A stretch of 45,303 nt of DNA, taken from Pigoraptor chileana (taxonomy: Eukaryota > Opisthokonta > Filasterea). A program made the translations under genes and the position numbers. The stretch is taken from positions 1 through 45,303 of the forward strand of contig CALSCR010001328.1 of assembly GCA_943704495.1 (NCBI GenBank), in the 5' to 3' direction. This document shows, piece after piece, positions 10,248 to 22,200 of this stretch (the stretch's first letter is position 1; the number at the start of each line of letters is the position of its first letter). The notes beneath the pieces were generated by a model, which saw only the letters and a list, made by a program, of their open reading frames with translations, was not told where the DNA came from and did no database searches.

Positions 10248-11488
10248 GTCTGACCGGCCACCGAGCGACACATCCACATCCGTGCGTCAGCGCGACTGCC
10301 CCGGGGCTCACACCGACGACGTCATTCGAGACCGATATAGATTAACAAGTGCAGATTCACACGAACGGGCTCCGTTTAGGTTAAAATGCTTTGCCTTTCA
10401 GTGCTTACGACTTCTTTTATGATCCGACGGCACCAGCGCAGTGCACTCAACTGTGCTAAATTGTGATTTGAATCGGCAAACGATTTCGCGGCACTTCCAA
10501 TCTTTCGGAGTGAGGAATTTTTGGATTCTGCGTAACATGACACATCCGAATGGGCATATGTGGGTTCTCAATAACCATTTAAGGAAATTGTAGTGCGCAA
10601 CTACTATTAATAGAACTATGTTTGTAGTTGTGTTCCAAATATGGCCAATGGAGCCAAATTATTCATCCGGGGCAGTAGCTGTTTTGTCGAAATGATTGCG
10701 CTTGTGTATGGCCACAGTATCACAGCCGTTCCCGCGTGATAATCGCAGGCACACGAGACTATGGCGTCCATAGTGGGCCATACTGAGCCTGGAGTGTGGT
10801 CCTTTGACATTGCACTATGCGAGAGAGAGAGAGAGAGAGAGGGGACGATTGGATGCGTCTCTACTTGAAGATCCCTCCAACGATTTATGTATTCTTCCTC
10901 TTTCTTCATCTACTTCTCGTCCGGACCGAGGTGTCAAAGGTACTGCATCGATCGATGGAGAGATAGTGTGTAGAAGATGGACGGATGATCGTTGGATGGA
11001 TGCGGAGATGATTGTGTGGTGCCGTTGATGTGATGGGATTTGAGCGGACTATGGCAATTGTGGTCATGGTCACTGTTGGGTCGCACTGGCAGCAATGGAC
11101 GCGTTTTTTTGATGGAAATTGTGAAACGAAGGAGTGGGCCGAGTTTGGCAATGGGGTTTGAAGCGCATATCTGGCAATGAACCAGAATATGCTGCTATTA
11201 TTCGCCTTTGCAGCTGTACATTATTTGCCGACTGGGTATTATGCCGCGTGGGCTTAAGACAATTCACTTACGTTTATGTTTCCATGTTTTTCTCTTGTTT
11301 TGTACGAATCGCCATGTGTGGACCTCAACTCGATTTTCGGTGCACGCCGAAATATCTGCGTTCATCCAATTGGTTCCTCCACAAACGCATCTCTGTGTTT
11401 ATCGTTGCACAATGCGAATCCTCCCGTATCGAACGCACTACTTAAACGATGCGCATGTTATGCCAATTCATGGGAATCAGCTGCGAGA
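10248..11488. other. divergent intergenic region between cyclase and eS10
   Basis: No gene is recognised. It holds a (GA)n run (10820-10841) and otherwise unique sequence. It should contain the promoters of both divergent genes, but no TATA box or familiar element stands out. The frame of eS10 stays open upstream to 11276, but that stretch has no similarity to the family and is read as untranslated leader. Confidence 0.5.
10820..10841. repeat. (GA)n microsatellite
   Basis: About ten GA dinucleotides in the divergent intergenic region. Confidence 0.9.
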
Positions 11489-12401
11489 ATGCTCATTCCC
11501 AAGAAGAACCGCCTCGCCATCTACGAGAACCTCTTCAACGAGGGCGTGATGGTCGCCGTCAAGGACTTCAACGCCCCCAAGCACCTTGAGCTTGAGGTTC
11601 CCAACCTCCAGGTCATCAAGGCGCTCCAGTCTCTCAAGTCGCGCGGCTATGTGACTGAGCGCTTCTCGTGGAGGCACTACTACTGGTACCTCACCAACGA
11701 GGGCATCCAGTACCTCCGTGACTACCTCCACCTCACGGCTGACGTCGTCCCCGCAACGCTCAAGAAGTCGACGCGCCCCGCCACTGCCCGCCCGTCTGGA
11801 CGGCCCGAGGGCGAGCGCCGTGAGTACCGCGAGGGTGGTGACCGCGATGGTTACCGCCGGGGCGGTGACAGGCCCTCTGCCGGTGCTGGCGAGAAGAAGG
11901 TCGGCGCTGGAGCTGACTTCAAGCCCGACTTCGTGAGTATTCGTCATAATGTTTTCGTCTTTCATGACGCGCGTATTGCTAGCTCTTTTTGTTTGTGTGG
12001 GCTGGATGCGTCCGGTGCTGTTTCGGTGGTTGGTTGGTCGGTCTTGATGTGGCTATTTTTGTGGCTGTGGAAGATCAGCAATCAGTGCGTTGAAGGCGCG
12101 TGTCGAGAGTTTAAGTTGGTTTTGGTTGTTACCCTTATGGGTATGAGCGGCCATGAGTGAGGAACTGTCGGTGCGACTTGCCTGATCGCATTGTCATCCT
12201 ACTAATTTGTCCATTGCCCCTTTTCATCTTCCCAACGCCTAACGCGGCTTACCACCAAAACGTAAACAAAACCGCAAACAAACACAGCGCGGTGGATTTG
12301 GCCGTGGACGTGCTGGCTTTGGCGGTGCTCCCCGCGATGGCGCTCCCCGCGAGGCTGGTGCCGGTGGCTTCCGTGGCCGCGGCGGCGCCCCCCGCGAATA
12401 A
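11489..12401 (+). CDS. RPS10: 40S ribosomal protein eS10
   Basis: Two phase-0 exons (11489-11932, 12288-12401) give 185 residues. The start [19 protein letters not shown] and the blocks [30 protein letters not shown] and VVPATLKKS are the conserved eS10 winged-helix domain, which sits in the beak of the small ribosomal subunit near the mRNA entry. The C-terminus is an Arg/Gly tail rich in RGG and GRG. The tail is split by the single 355-nt intron: exon 1 ends GADFKPDF and exon 2 begins [13 protein letters not shown]. The donor is GTGAGT and the intron has a good branch site TACTAAT near 12200. The third-base preference for C or G in this gene is stronger than in its neighbours, as expected for a highly expressed gene. 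The chosen ATG matches the family N-terminus exactly. Confidence 0.97.
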
Positions 12402-13046
12402 GCGACAGCAAGCCCCTCGGTCGGGCGCGGGCCAACGCAGCGCCTGTGGAACAACACGCACACAACCCCTCAATACGCTCGCGTCTGTTGTGTATTGAAC
12501 AAAACACATCTTTAGAAATTTGTGCTGTTTGGGCTTTCATCATTGTAGAGTGGCCATGTAGTGGGTGTGAGTGGTCGTGTGTGAAGGGTGGGATCCAACT
12601 ACAGGGGATTGAATCCTCTATGAATAGTGTGGGTATTGGGGGGCTGCTATCGAGTCTTATGAATGGGCCAGTGCCATTCAAGACTGCTTTACATTACGCA
12701 CATGAGAGATGCGTTTTAGGCGGCCATGCGTCACGCATTCAACAGACTTCCCACGCACTTTTGAAAAACTTATTGCCTTCTCATCGAATATAGATAGGGT
12801 GCCTGTGTAATCCGTGCATGGACGGACTACAGGTGACGTCCCTTAAAGTAACGTCAACGTTGTGGAGCAGGGCTGTTGTGGAGTATGAAGGGCAAGGAAC
12901 AAACGCACGGTAACACTATTTATACTTTCAGCACGCGCACGCAAAAAACAAAAGACACACAAACACACGCAATAGAAAGAAACAAAATCTGTACAGCAGT
13001 AGGACGCAAGGATAAACATCCAAAAACAGTTTCGGTGCGTCAACTG
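12402..13046. other. convergent 3' intergenic region
   Basis: This lies between the stop codons of eS10 (plus) and the zinc-knuckle membrane protein (minus). No gene, repeat or clear polyadenylation signal is visible; it should hold both 3' untranslated regions. Confidence 0.5.
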
Positions 13047-16000
13047 TTAAAATCGTAAGTTTGAGTTGCTGGGATCAAACAGATGCATGTCGGGAACGAC
13101 CATTTGATATTGCTGAAATTGCAACATTTCGTCCATTGTCATCTCGGTGCACTCCTGCGGTGTGGATTCAGTTACACAATGAACATCAAAGATTATTTAG
13201 ATTGTTACACACGCAACACCTCAATGGCGGCAATCGTGAAACGCTAAACCCCACATTATGCACATTTGAAGAATTGCAGACAGGATGGATGACATGTGCA
13301 CACACCTGACCGCAATGACCTTGCACGCCGCAGTTGTAGCAATAAACCGCAAGCATCCTTGCAGACGCCCGCCGCGCCTTCCGATTCGGCGGATGCCCAA
13401 TGAGCCCGTCGTCTGAACTCCCACACGACACGTGCCGGTCATGGGACACGGACGCCGCAGCCTTCCCTCGCCGCGACTTGGAGTGGGGCGACTCAACAGA
13501 GTCCGATTGCGTGCGATTCCGCACCGACTCTGAGTCGGGCAACGCGGAACACGACGCATGCGAAGGGGCCAGATAAGACGACTTGCCACTCGCCGTCGCC
13601 AGACTGCACGACTCGCTGTGTCCACGCCGTTTTCGAGGGCGACCCACGCGCGGCGATCCATCCCTCGAAACATCCCGTGTATCGCTCGAATCCGAAGAGC
13701 ACGAGGAGACGGAGGTTTTGGGTGAGACGTCGTCAGCAAACCCGGAATCGTCACTTGCTTCCGGGGCATCAGCAGGTTGAACGGCGGTGTGAGGGCCATG
13801 CAAGTCGGATGCACTATCACACACGGGATGTGCGACGGGCGAGACGCACGGGGATGCTTGTGACGAGGGCGACGGACCGTTCTGACATGCATTGTTCCCG
13901 CAGCGACATCCCACCGACTGCACACTGCCGCCGCGCCGGCACTCGGGGCTCGTTGTTCGCGCGCTTTCCGAATCCGCCGATTCGAACGTGCCAAGCGAGT
14001 CGTCGGCATCGCACACGCTCGATCCTCGCGAGCACCCATCGTCAGAGCATTTTGAAGTCGAGTCAAAGGACAACCGAGCCGAGCGAGAATTGGCGGGAAT
14101 GCGGCTGTTATCAATGACAATCACCGGCCCATTGCTGAGAGGCTCGTCTGTTTGCGCAGAGGCAGCATCATTCGATGGCAGACCATCCACAGAACGAGAG
14201 TCCACACGCAGGGTCAGCCCGACGTACTCAGGCGGCACAGCAATCGGGTCAGAAGTGTGGCCAATCTGCTCAGTCTGGTCAGTCTGGTCAATCTGAACCA
14301 ATGTTACATTCTGGCATGAGCCGCCTTCAGACGTCTGTGCGTTCACGCCATCGTCCGTGTAAGCAGCATCGTCACTTGAGGACACCATCACAGGCTCAGC
14401 AGCTGATGACGGCGTTTCGGGAATGGCGTTGTCACGGACGGCGATGCCGGGGACGGCGTTGTCAGTCGGCCCGCACCGAGTTGACTCATTGATAGGCACG
14501 GAATTAACTGCCTTTGCGCGAGCGCCCGTCTTTTTGGTCGAATGTTTGCGAGTTCGTTTCTCGCTCCTCAAAATTCCGTTGCGGGTGAGTGGATCGGCGA
14601 CGATGGTCGGCGGCAACGCTGATGAGCTTCCATGCTCCATGACGACAGTGTCCTCAACAGCCGCCACGTCTGCTGATGCAGTGGACGGGTGAGCGCCACT
14701 CTTGAATGCTGCACGTGCGATGTACGCAAGGATGATCATTCCGAGGGCGCAGACAGCAATGCCGACTCGCAGGTTGCCTCCTGTGAAGTTGTTGGTACAA
14801 CGGATACATACCGCAAGAATTAAGAATACAGCGATTAAATGGTTGCAGTGATCATCACCTCACAGCGCATCTAAACACACGGAAAGCTCACCTGGTGGAC
14901 GCATGTCACGTGAAGACGCCTCTGTCGCGTTGAACCCAAATGAAAAGGGCATAACATCTTCACAATGGCAGTCGCGGTCATTACGATCATTACAGCTTCC
15001 TCCCGACACAGCGTCCATCCCGTCTCCAGAGCGACCGATATTCCACGTGCTAACAAGCACAGGAGTTGCGGTCGGCTGCAAAGAAAACGAGTTGACAGAC
15101 GAGAGAGATAACGATTCTGCCGCACTCGACAACAGCGACGATGCGTCTATCGCTCCATCCAGGCCAAGGAGGCGCCGCAATTCCTCGTGCTTTGTGCGCA
15201 GTAACACTTCATGGTGCTGCGCCGACTTCAAAACCCGCCTGAGGTCCTTGAGGTCGCTCAGTACGGACCGATAGGGCTCCGCGCGATCGTCCACCTGCCG
15301 TCGCAGGGTGTCAATGAGCCCGTCAACCCTGTCCATGATGGCACGTGATTTGGTCACTGGGGCCATTCTGGGCTGATTATTCGCGCCTTCCGACGCAGCC
15401 GCGGACGCCACGGAGCTTGTGCTTATTGCACCAGAAGACACAATAAAGTCTAAAGACGCCGACGCCGCCGACAGTGAGGAAGAGAGACGTTCTCCTGGTT
15501 GCTTGAACGAATCGATGGGACTGAACGGGATCTTCGTGCGGCTCTCCGTCGCTGCATTTCAATAAGCCCATTTGAATGTCAGACCACGAATTGACTACAC
15601 AGCCTGACATAATATTATGGGTGTCATAAACAAGGCACCAACACATCGTGCATTCGTGTATAGCATGTGATAGAGGCTCACCCGTCACCATGGCGCTCCC
15701 AGTCCACCCAAACATAGAGACCAACACGAAATCCACTGCAGACAACGCGGAGTAAGTAACCGACATCGCTGTTGAAGTGTGCTCATCAGAGTCGTCCCTA
15801 AGGAAGCTCCGGCGCCTCCACTCCTCTCTCTGCGGGCGGAGTGAGCGTGTCACCACGGCGTACACGCGACGCACAATGGACCCTGCATCCTGCGGCTGAA
15901 AGCGCTCTGCATCTCCAGCTATACGCAATCGAACCACCGCACGGCCAGTCCTGTGGGACAATCCAAATTACCATGAGTTTGAGTAAAGAGAATAGTAAAA

Positions 16001-17097
16001 TACAGTTAATCTGAGTGAATAGAGGGGGACGAGCAAGGATATCAGCAAGGCTGCAGGTGTTCATAAAAGAGGAATGGGATAAGGATATGAAGAGCACAGC
16101 AGAGACAGTACTACATGTGTAAAGAGGCGAGAGATGGAGGATGCAAGTCTATTTATGTGCGATGTAGGGATGTGTAGCAAAGCAGAGAGCTACAAAGAAA
16201 TCTAACAGTCTCTCACCTGAATATATATACAACATGCCGCTTCATAAAGCGCGGCGCGCCATCCGACACATCAAACGCTGGCGGCACATCATCGCCCCAC
16301 CAGCGCTCAAGCCGGTCCACCGCTTCCACCCACGTATACACGCGACAATCCCGCCCCACGCACGAAAACCCGCGATTGGCTTCCTGGAGATCCGAGAATC
16401 GCACGACAGGACGGACAAGTCGCCCCCAGAAGCGCTGGTAGTACTCGTTCGCGTCGGATTTTGTGGCAAAAACCTTCCGCAAGTCCTCCATTTCGATGAG
16501 TCCTGGGGTGCCATCGGATGTGTCGATGGAGGCGGGCGGCCGATAATTGGCGCGAGTGCACCACAGTCCGCCAAAACGCTCGAAATATATGTCGTTTTCC
16601 GTTCCAAATGAAGCGCAGGCGTCGTAAGAGGCGTCGGCAACAGACTCAATGTGCAAAAGACCACCCATGCCTACTTCCGCGAAATCCCGCTCTGACATGA
16701 AGATGGACTTGAGAGCATCTCGCCATGCTCCTTGCGCACAGCTCAGAGCGAGAACGCACAGGCAGAGTAACGCAACACGCACGACCGTCGCGCAACTCGC
16801 CGGCTGCCAAGTGACAGACACATCCCACAAAGGCGCAGATGCGATCGCGTCCGCAGAACCATCTTCATCGTTGTCTGCAGTGCGTTGGATGCCTTTGCTG
16901 TGGACACGCTCCTGGGTTAACGAAGGATGCGAGGCAGTAGGAAGTACCTCATCTTTTTTCTTCTTCACAGCCGCCACGACAGCAGGCGGCGCCGACCGAG
17001 CGGTGCGAGTGCTGCGCGGTCTTTTCCCGAGGACGATGAAACGATATGAGCGCAGCAGGGAAGCACGGCGGGCCTCCCACCACTGCCGAAACGGCAT
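13047..17097 (-). CDS. two-TM protein with a long Ser-rich tail ending in a CCHC zinc knuckle; family not recognised
   Basis: Five exons (17097-16217, 15950-15682, 15551-14892, 14780-13306, 13154-13047) give about 1,130 residues with matching phases. A basic N-terminal segment (MPFRQWWEARRASLLRSYRF) is followed by a hydrophobic helix at about 103-121 (VALLCLCVLALSC). Then comes a roughly 480-residue domain with conserved-looking aromatic and Cys residues, and a helical stretch (MDRVDGLIDTLRRQV). A second TM lies at about 607-628 (VGIAVCALGMIILAYIA). The rest is a 450-residue Ser/Asp-rich disordered region with basic patches (GRPRKRRGHS). The last exon completes a zinc knuckle, CYNCGVQGHCGQEC, plus a short Met/Phe-rich tail. 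The middle domain is probably lumenal and the tail cytoplasmic or nuclear. A knuckle close to the C-terminus recalls ZCCHC2/ZCCHC14, but no homology is claimed. Function unknown. Confidence 0.8.
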
Positions 17098-17970
17098 CGT
17101 GGGGGAGGGGTCTCTATCGATAGCGCGGGGTCGGCATAATTAGAATTACAAAGAAAGGTACGCAAGACGGATGATCCCACTTGGTACACACACAAAACCG
17201 AGATGCTCAAAGCAGTTTTGTGGTCGAAGTTGATCGACACAGGGCAGAGAACGGTACTTCCCGTCCTGCTGCTAGAGCAGAGCGTAGGTTGCGACCACGA
17301 TTCCGCACTCTTTAAGTGGAGAAGACCTTAAAGTGTGAAAATAAACCAAAAGTCCACTCAACGTGCACCAAAAGCCAAACACAGACAAACAGGCAGACTT
17401 GCCATCCATGCGTAGTTTGCTGTGCTTTGGTGGAAAGGAGCGATATGATATTGAGAGTGTCGAGAAGTGTCTCGGAGACCACAAAAAGAGGGAGGATGGA
17501 GGGTGTTTTTGGGCGCGCTTGGCGTCAGTCGGGGTGCGACTGCTTGTCTGCGCATAAGCCTAGTCTACTGCAACAGTACTGCAATTGTGAGAATGCACAC
17601 TAATCGCCCTTCCTTATTTGGACCGCCCATACATTGCCCATAGTCACGCCTGGCCATAGTCAAGGTATACCCCCCCAAAACAAGGCAAATGGGGGGAATT
17701 TGCGAGCCCCGCCCCACGAATTAGAATGCCTCATATGGATACAGTTATGTCCATTGATGCTTATATTGGAAATATTATACCCTCTATAGTCTATATATGG
17801 AATTAAAGAAAGTGACAAACAAAATGCGTACACCCAAAATAGAGATAAAGATCCGTCACGTGCTCCCAACTGCTCTTGGTATGCGCCAGGGCGCCCGCCG
17901 ATGCCGGTGAAGTAGATCACAATAAGAAAAAGTTTTTAATCTGTTCAACTTTCTGATCCCAGCAGCCATA
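17098..17970. other. divergent intergenic region between zinc-knuckle protein and Rpp21
   Basis: No gene is seen. Near 17620-17660 the motif GCCCATA/GGCCATA recurs three times (GGACCGCCCATAC, TTGCCCATAG, CTGGCCATAG), which could be promoter elements, but no initiator or TATA box is obvious. One CACGTG lies at about 17858. Confidence 0.45.
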
Positions 17971-18855
17971 ATGGAGTCTCCCTCTATGCGAGGCTCCGCT
18001 GCTGCGGACAACGATGCACTGGCTCGCATCGAGTTTCTTTATGCAGCTGCACATGCATATGCACAGGCGGCACCCGCCCTCTCGCAATCCTACTTCATCA
18101 ATATGAAGAACGTGGCGTCAAGAGCCCGCATCAAGCTCGCCCCCTCCATCGAGCGGTCGTTTTGCGGAAAGTGTGGGGCGCTATTTGCAGGTCATGCTAA
18201 AGTGCGCGTTGGCCCTGCTAAGCGTAAGCAAAAAGGGAAGGCGCCGACTGCGGGAGATGCTGCTGCGCCTGGAGCCGGGGACAATGGTGCGTCTGCTGAT
18301 TCAAAGGCCATCGAAAGGGCGTTTGCGTATCACATAGTGTCATCGACTGATGAACGCATATCATGCCGATCGAAGAGACGGGTGCGCGTCACGTGCGGGT
18401 GCTGCAAGACGACGCACGTGTACGAGGGAGCCACAAGGGCCGACGTCGTCACTAATCGGGCTGCATCGGCGGCAACTTTGTCGACCGATTCCGGTGTGAA
18501 GTCTCAATCAATCACAAGCACTCCCTTGTTGAGTTCAAAGTCGCCGCACTCGGGAACACAATCTTTGGTTACGACGCCCACTTCAGCGCGGTCGATGTCA
18601 GCCGGACCTGGAAGCGCTGGATCTTGGGGGTCGCCACTTCCCGCACGCTCGCCCGGTGGCGTGATTTCGGGCGGAATCAGCAAACAAGGCAACAAAGGCA
18701 GCACAAACAACAGCCACAATAGCAGCAATATGAAGAAGAAAAAAGCCAGTTTGCAGGCAATGCTTCAAGCGTCGTCCAAAGGAGTCGCTGCAAAGGACCG
18801 AAAGAGCGACGGGCCCAGCCGCCTCGAACAGTTCCTCGCATCTATGAAGTCGTGA
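17971..18855 (+). CDS. RPP21: RNase P/MRP subunit of the Rpr2/Rpp21/SNM1 family
   Basis: Single exon, 294 residues, beginning at the first ATG after an untranslated leader. The N-terminal helical part (RIEFLYAAAHAY, LSQSYFINMKNVASRARIKL) and the two zinc-binding pairs (FCGKCGALF at about residues 65-73; VTCGCCKTTHVY at about 140-151) are the Rpr2/Rpp21 pattern. In this family the four Cys hold one zinc and the protein helps RNase P bind precursor tRNA in the nucleus. About 70 low-complexity residues separate the two Cys pairs, longer than in archaeal Rpr2. After the zinc domain comes a roughly 130-residue Ser/Gly/Asn-rich tail ending in a short conserved-looking helix (RLEQFLASMKS). Which of Rpp21 or SNM1 it represents cannot be told from sequence alone. 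Confidence 0.85.
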   Translation: MESPSMRGSAAADNDALARIEFLYAAAHAYAQAAPALSQSYFINMKNVASRARIKLAPSIERSFCGKCGALFAGHAKVRVGPAKRKQKGKAPTAGDAAAPGAGDNGASADSKAIERAFAYHIVSSTDERISCRSKRRVRVTCGCCKTTHVYEGATRADVVTNRAASAATLSTDSGVKSQSITSTPLLSSKSPHSGTQSLVTTPTSARSMSAGPGSAGSWGSPLPARSPGGVISGGISKQGNKGSTNNSHNSSNMKKKKASLQAMLQASSKGVAAKDRKSDGPSRLEQFLASMKS

Positions 18856-19293
18856 GTTGCTGCGCTCTCAACACCGAAGCCTTGGAAGCGACACGCGCGT
18901 CGCTATCCACTCGCGGCTCCTCTCTGTGGCCTTCGTCCCCATACTAGTGTGCGACGAAGGTGTCACGTCCGCAGTCCCTATCGCGACAGGTTTCTGTGCT
19001 ACAGAGCGTGCATTGCAACCCACAATGTGGACGTGTGGTGGCAGAAAGTATTCCCACATGGACGACAAGGCGTCTGCCGCATTTTTCGGACACAGTATGT
19101 CTGAACGCATTCGTTCATTAGTCTGTTATTTACAATCTGTTGCGATACGCGATACACACACTCACACATACGCATATTTTACAAAAAACGAAATATAGAA
19201 CAGAATCGTCCCAATAAAAACTACAAATCGTCTCCAGTTTGTCGCTCAGCTACTGCGCTTCCGATTTTCGCACTTTGCGCAAACTTTTCCCCC
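18856..19293. other. convergent 3' intergenic region
   Basis: This lies between the Rpp21 stop (plus) and the VPS13 stop (minus). No gene is visible. It contains a short CACACA stretch near 19155 and an AATAAA for the plus strand. Confidence 0.55.
19213..19218 (+). terminator. possible polyadenylation signal AATAAA of Rpp21
   Basis: AATAAA lies about 360 nt past the Rpp21 stop codon on the sense strand and about 75 bp before the VPS13 stop on the other strand. Confidence 0.45.
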
Positions 19294-22200
19294 TCAACCT
19301 TTACGACTCCACATGTCCCATGCTTCGTTGTACTTCTGGACCATCCACGCCATGGTGCGCTCGGGATTCTGCTGTCCCAACGGATTGGCGACGACCTTCC
19401 GGCGCGCATACGTCTTGAGCAGCGTCTGGAACCGACCCTCAAACACAAGCGTGTAACCCTTTTTCTCATGAGAAATCATCATTGCAAAGGGCAGTTGCCA
19501 CTCGACAGACATCTTGCCGCCCACGCGATCCTCTGCCAGCAGCATCACTCGCTCATCAGTGAAGTATATCCAGCGACGGTCGCCATGAGGCGTCTCGTAC
19601 TCGCAGTGTCCGACGTATGTGTCCCCTTTAAAGGCACCATCATGTACACGCGCAAGCACAAATGCGCCCACAGATTCGTGCCGTTGGTATGGGCGGATCA
19701 TCTTATCAACGGCGATGAAGCGTGGACAGCGCTTTCGTTCCACAGTCCCGAGCATGTGCACCATGCTGAGAACGCCTTCGAGAGTGCCCGTAGCGAGGTC
19801 GACGAGCCCACCAATTGGCTTCACGACGACGCCGACCAGTCCTCGCCCAACACCCTTGAAAAAACCCTCGACACCGTCGCTCTGCGCACCTTGGACCGGC
19901 ATCTTAATGAGGCCCGTCACACCCCCAGCAATGCCACGGACAAAGCGCTTCCCACCGCGCGCAAGTCCCTCAGCAAAGTCATGCGGAACCTCGCTCAACT
20001 GTTCGCGTCGCTTTTCCTGCATATCATCATATCATGACGAGCGACATTGCAAAAGTGTCAGAATATGCTCGAATTGGCAGAGGTAGGTGCACGTGTCTGC
20101 AAGGGCGAGGCGGAGCATTATACAACGCAGAATGCCTTGACAAACCGCCATGCGACGCGCATTCCACACGTCCACCGACACAGACACACGCACAACAGGC
20201 CCACCTGGTACTTGTTGTCCATTGTGATGGCTGCCATGCCCTTGCCAATGCTCTTTGTGAAGCGTGACATAGCACCGACTGTCCCTTGCGCCGTATGCGT
20301 GACGAGGCTCTTGGCCCCCTTGGACAAGGACTCACCGAAATCGCCCTCTCCGCTCAGCGCAACTTGCCACGGCTCGTAGAAAAAGTCGCGCACGCCCGTC
20401 CCAAGGCTCGTTACGATTCCGACGGGATTTCCGAGAATGTCAATACAGCCAAGCACCTTCAAGACCTCTCCGAGAAGATGATCCATGTAGTGGCGTCCCA
20501 TGCGGTCGAGTATGTCCTGTCGCGTGCCGTACACGTTGTTGATGTACAGTGCATTGAGCCGGATGGGCGCACCGTCAATGTCAGAGACAGTCAGTCCGAT
20601 CGATCGAATTACTGCCTTGACTGGGCTATCGTGCTGCACCTCTCGCCGAATAGCATGGCTGTACGAGGGATCCGATTCAACCTGTGTGTCGCACAAACAG
20701 AAGCGGTATTAATCACACATCACACACACACAGAGGACGTGAAGAACTGCAAGGAACAAATAAACTGACAAAAGAAAGCCTTCCCTTAGTATATATACAA
20801 ATAAAAAAACACACTCAACATTGCAGAAATTAAAGCAAATTTAGAATGTAAAAAAGCTCACATCTGTGGATGCCAACTCAAGTCGGAACGTGGCGTTGAT
20901 CTTTAAGGGGTGCAGCTCCATTAGCTCGATATACACGGCCTTTTCGGTCCCGACGAGCTCGTCGGCGGTGATCGGCTTTGTTAGTGATTGTTGAGCACGC
21001 TTGAACTGTGAACGCAGTTCAGCAGCATCCGCATCCTCTTCGTTTCCGCTGGCGTCATCGTCCCCGCCACCCATCTGCCACACGCCAGAAAATTCCAACA
21101 ACCGCAACACAAGCGTCTCCTCGAGCTTGACGTCAAAAGGCATGACGAGGGCAGAGACGTACCGAATGTAATCAACCGTGTCCGCGTGTGAGGCAAGGCC
21201 CTGCGCACGCACGACCACAATACGCGCAAATGGAGGCGCCACCCGAGATGCCTGCAAGTGCGGTTGAGACTCATTCTGCTGCGATTCTTTCTCGGCAAGA
21301 TCCGCCGCTGTGCTCGATGGCATAGGCGAGGCCGCGAGGAGAGTGGGAAAGTGCGTCAGTTTCAGCTGATTGTCGATTTGCAGTTGCCCAATGTACAGGT
21401 CCGTCTTTGCATTTTGGTCGCTCACAACGTAGTCGAGGGACACATTCTCCATCGTGAGATAGATGATTTCCATGGGTTGCGCGCCAACAATCGACAGACC
21501 CAGGCCAGCGAGACGTCCCCTTGCCCACGTGCGCACGCATTCACCCACAGATCGCCGTTGATATTGTTCCCGCATCGACATGCCAAACGTTTCTTCGATG
21601 TGCGAAACTATCTGTGCATTGTCCGTGAATAACAACACGCGCGTCGGACCGTCGGGGAACGACACCGCCCAGATCGGCAGTGTATCGTGCGTGATTGAAG
21701 ACACCTCCATCTGGTCCATGTCCACAATATCTTCACCAACATCGCTGTCGAGCACCGTCCACGCAATCTGTCGCGCACCCGTCGGCGAATCGTACACATA
21801 AGGAAAAGCCATTCCCGGGGCGAGTGTGTGCGTTTCGTGGCACCCTGTCTGCCGAAACCGCACTGCCTGTCGCACACACCTGTTCTCAATGCGGACAGGC
21901 TCCACCGTGGTTCCAGCACGCACTGTGATCACAACCGACGCATCCTCAATTGTCACCTCAACACGCATTGCAACCACGCGTCGTCTCTCTTCGGTTCCAT
22001 TGGGAGGTATCACTGTCCGCAGGGCAGTCGACCCGGGCGATTCGATGGCAAACGCAGACGTCCAGCACGTTGTCACGGCGCCAATGCGACGGAGATGTGC
22101 GGTTCGCTGACACGCCCCCGGAAAGTAAAACGGAACTGACTTGCCGGGTTTCACATGCACAATCTCCTCCATGTTGGGCTCGCCATCCGAGGTGGAAGGG

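Noticed and set aside
9634-10422. Plus-strand frame of 262 codons opposite cyclase exon 1
   Set aside because: It is a mirror of a Ser/Arg-rich coding exon and shows no domain.
11276-11488. N-terminal extension of eS10 from an upstream ATG
   Set aside because: The frame is open, but the extension has no family similarity and MLIPKKNR is the conserved start.
11933-12287. Possible box C/D snoRNA in the eS10 intron
   Set aside because: A TGATG and a CTGA are present, but there is no terminal stem and the spacing is poor; both motifs are expected by chance.
13186-13306. Unspliced C-terminus of the zinc-knuckle protein
   Set aside because: Reading on gives a Cys at the right place but then an unstructured tail; the CAG|GTGTGT donor joined to GAGTGC completes the zinc knuckle and ends in a compact conserved-looking exon.
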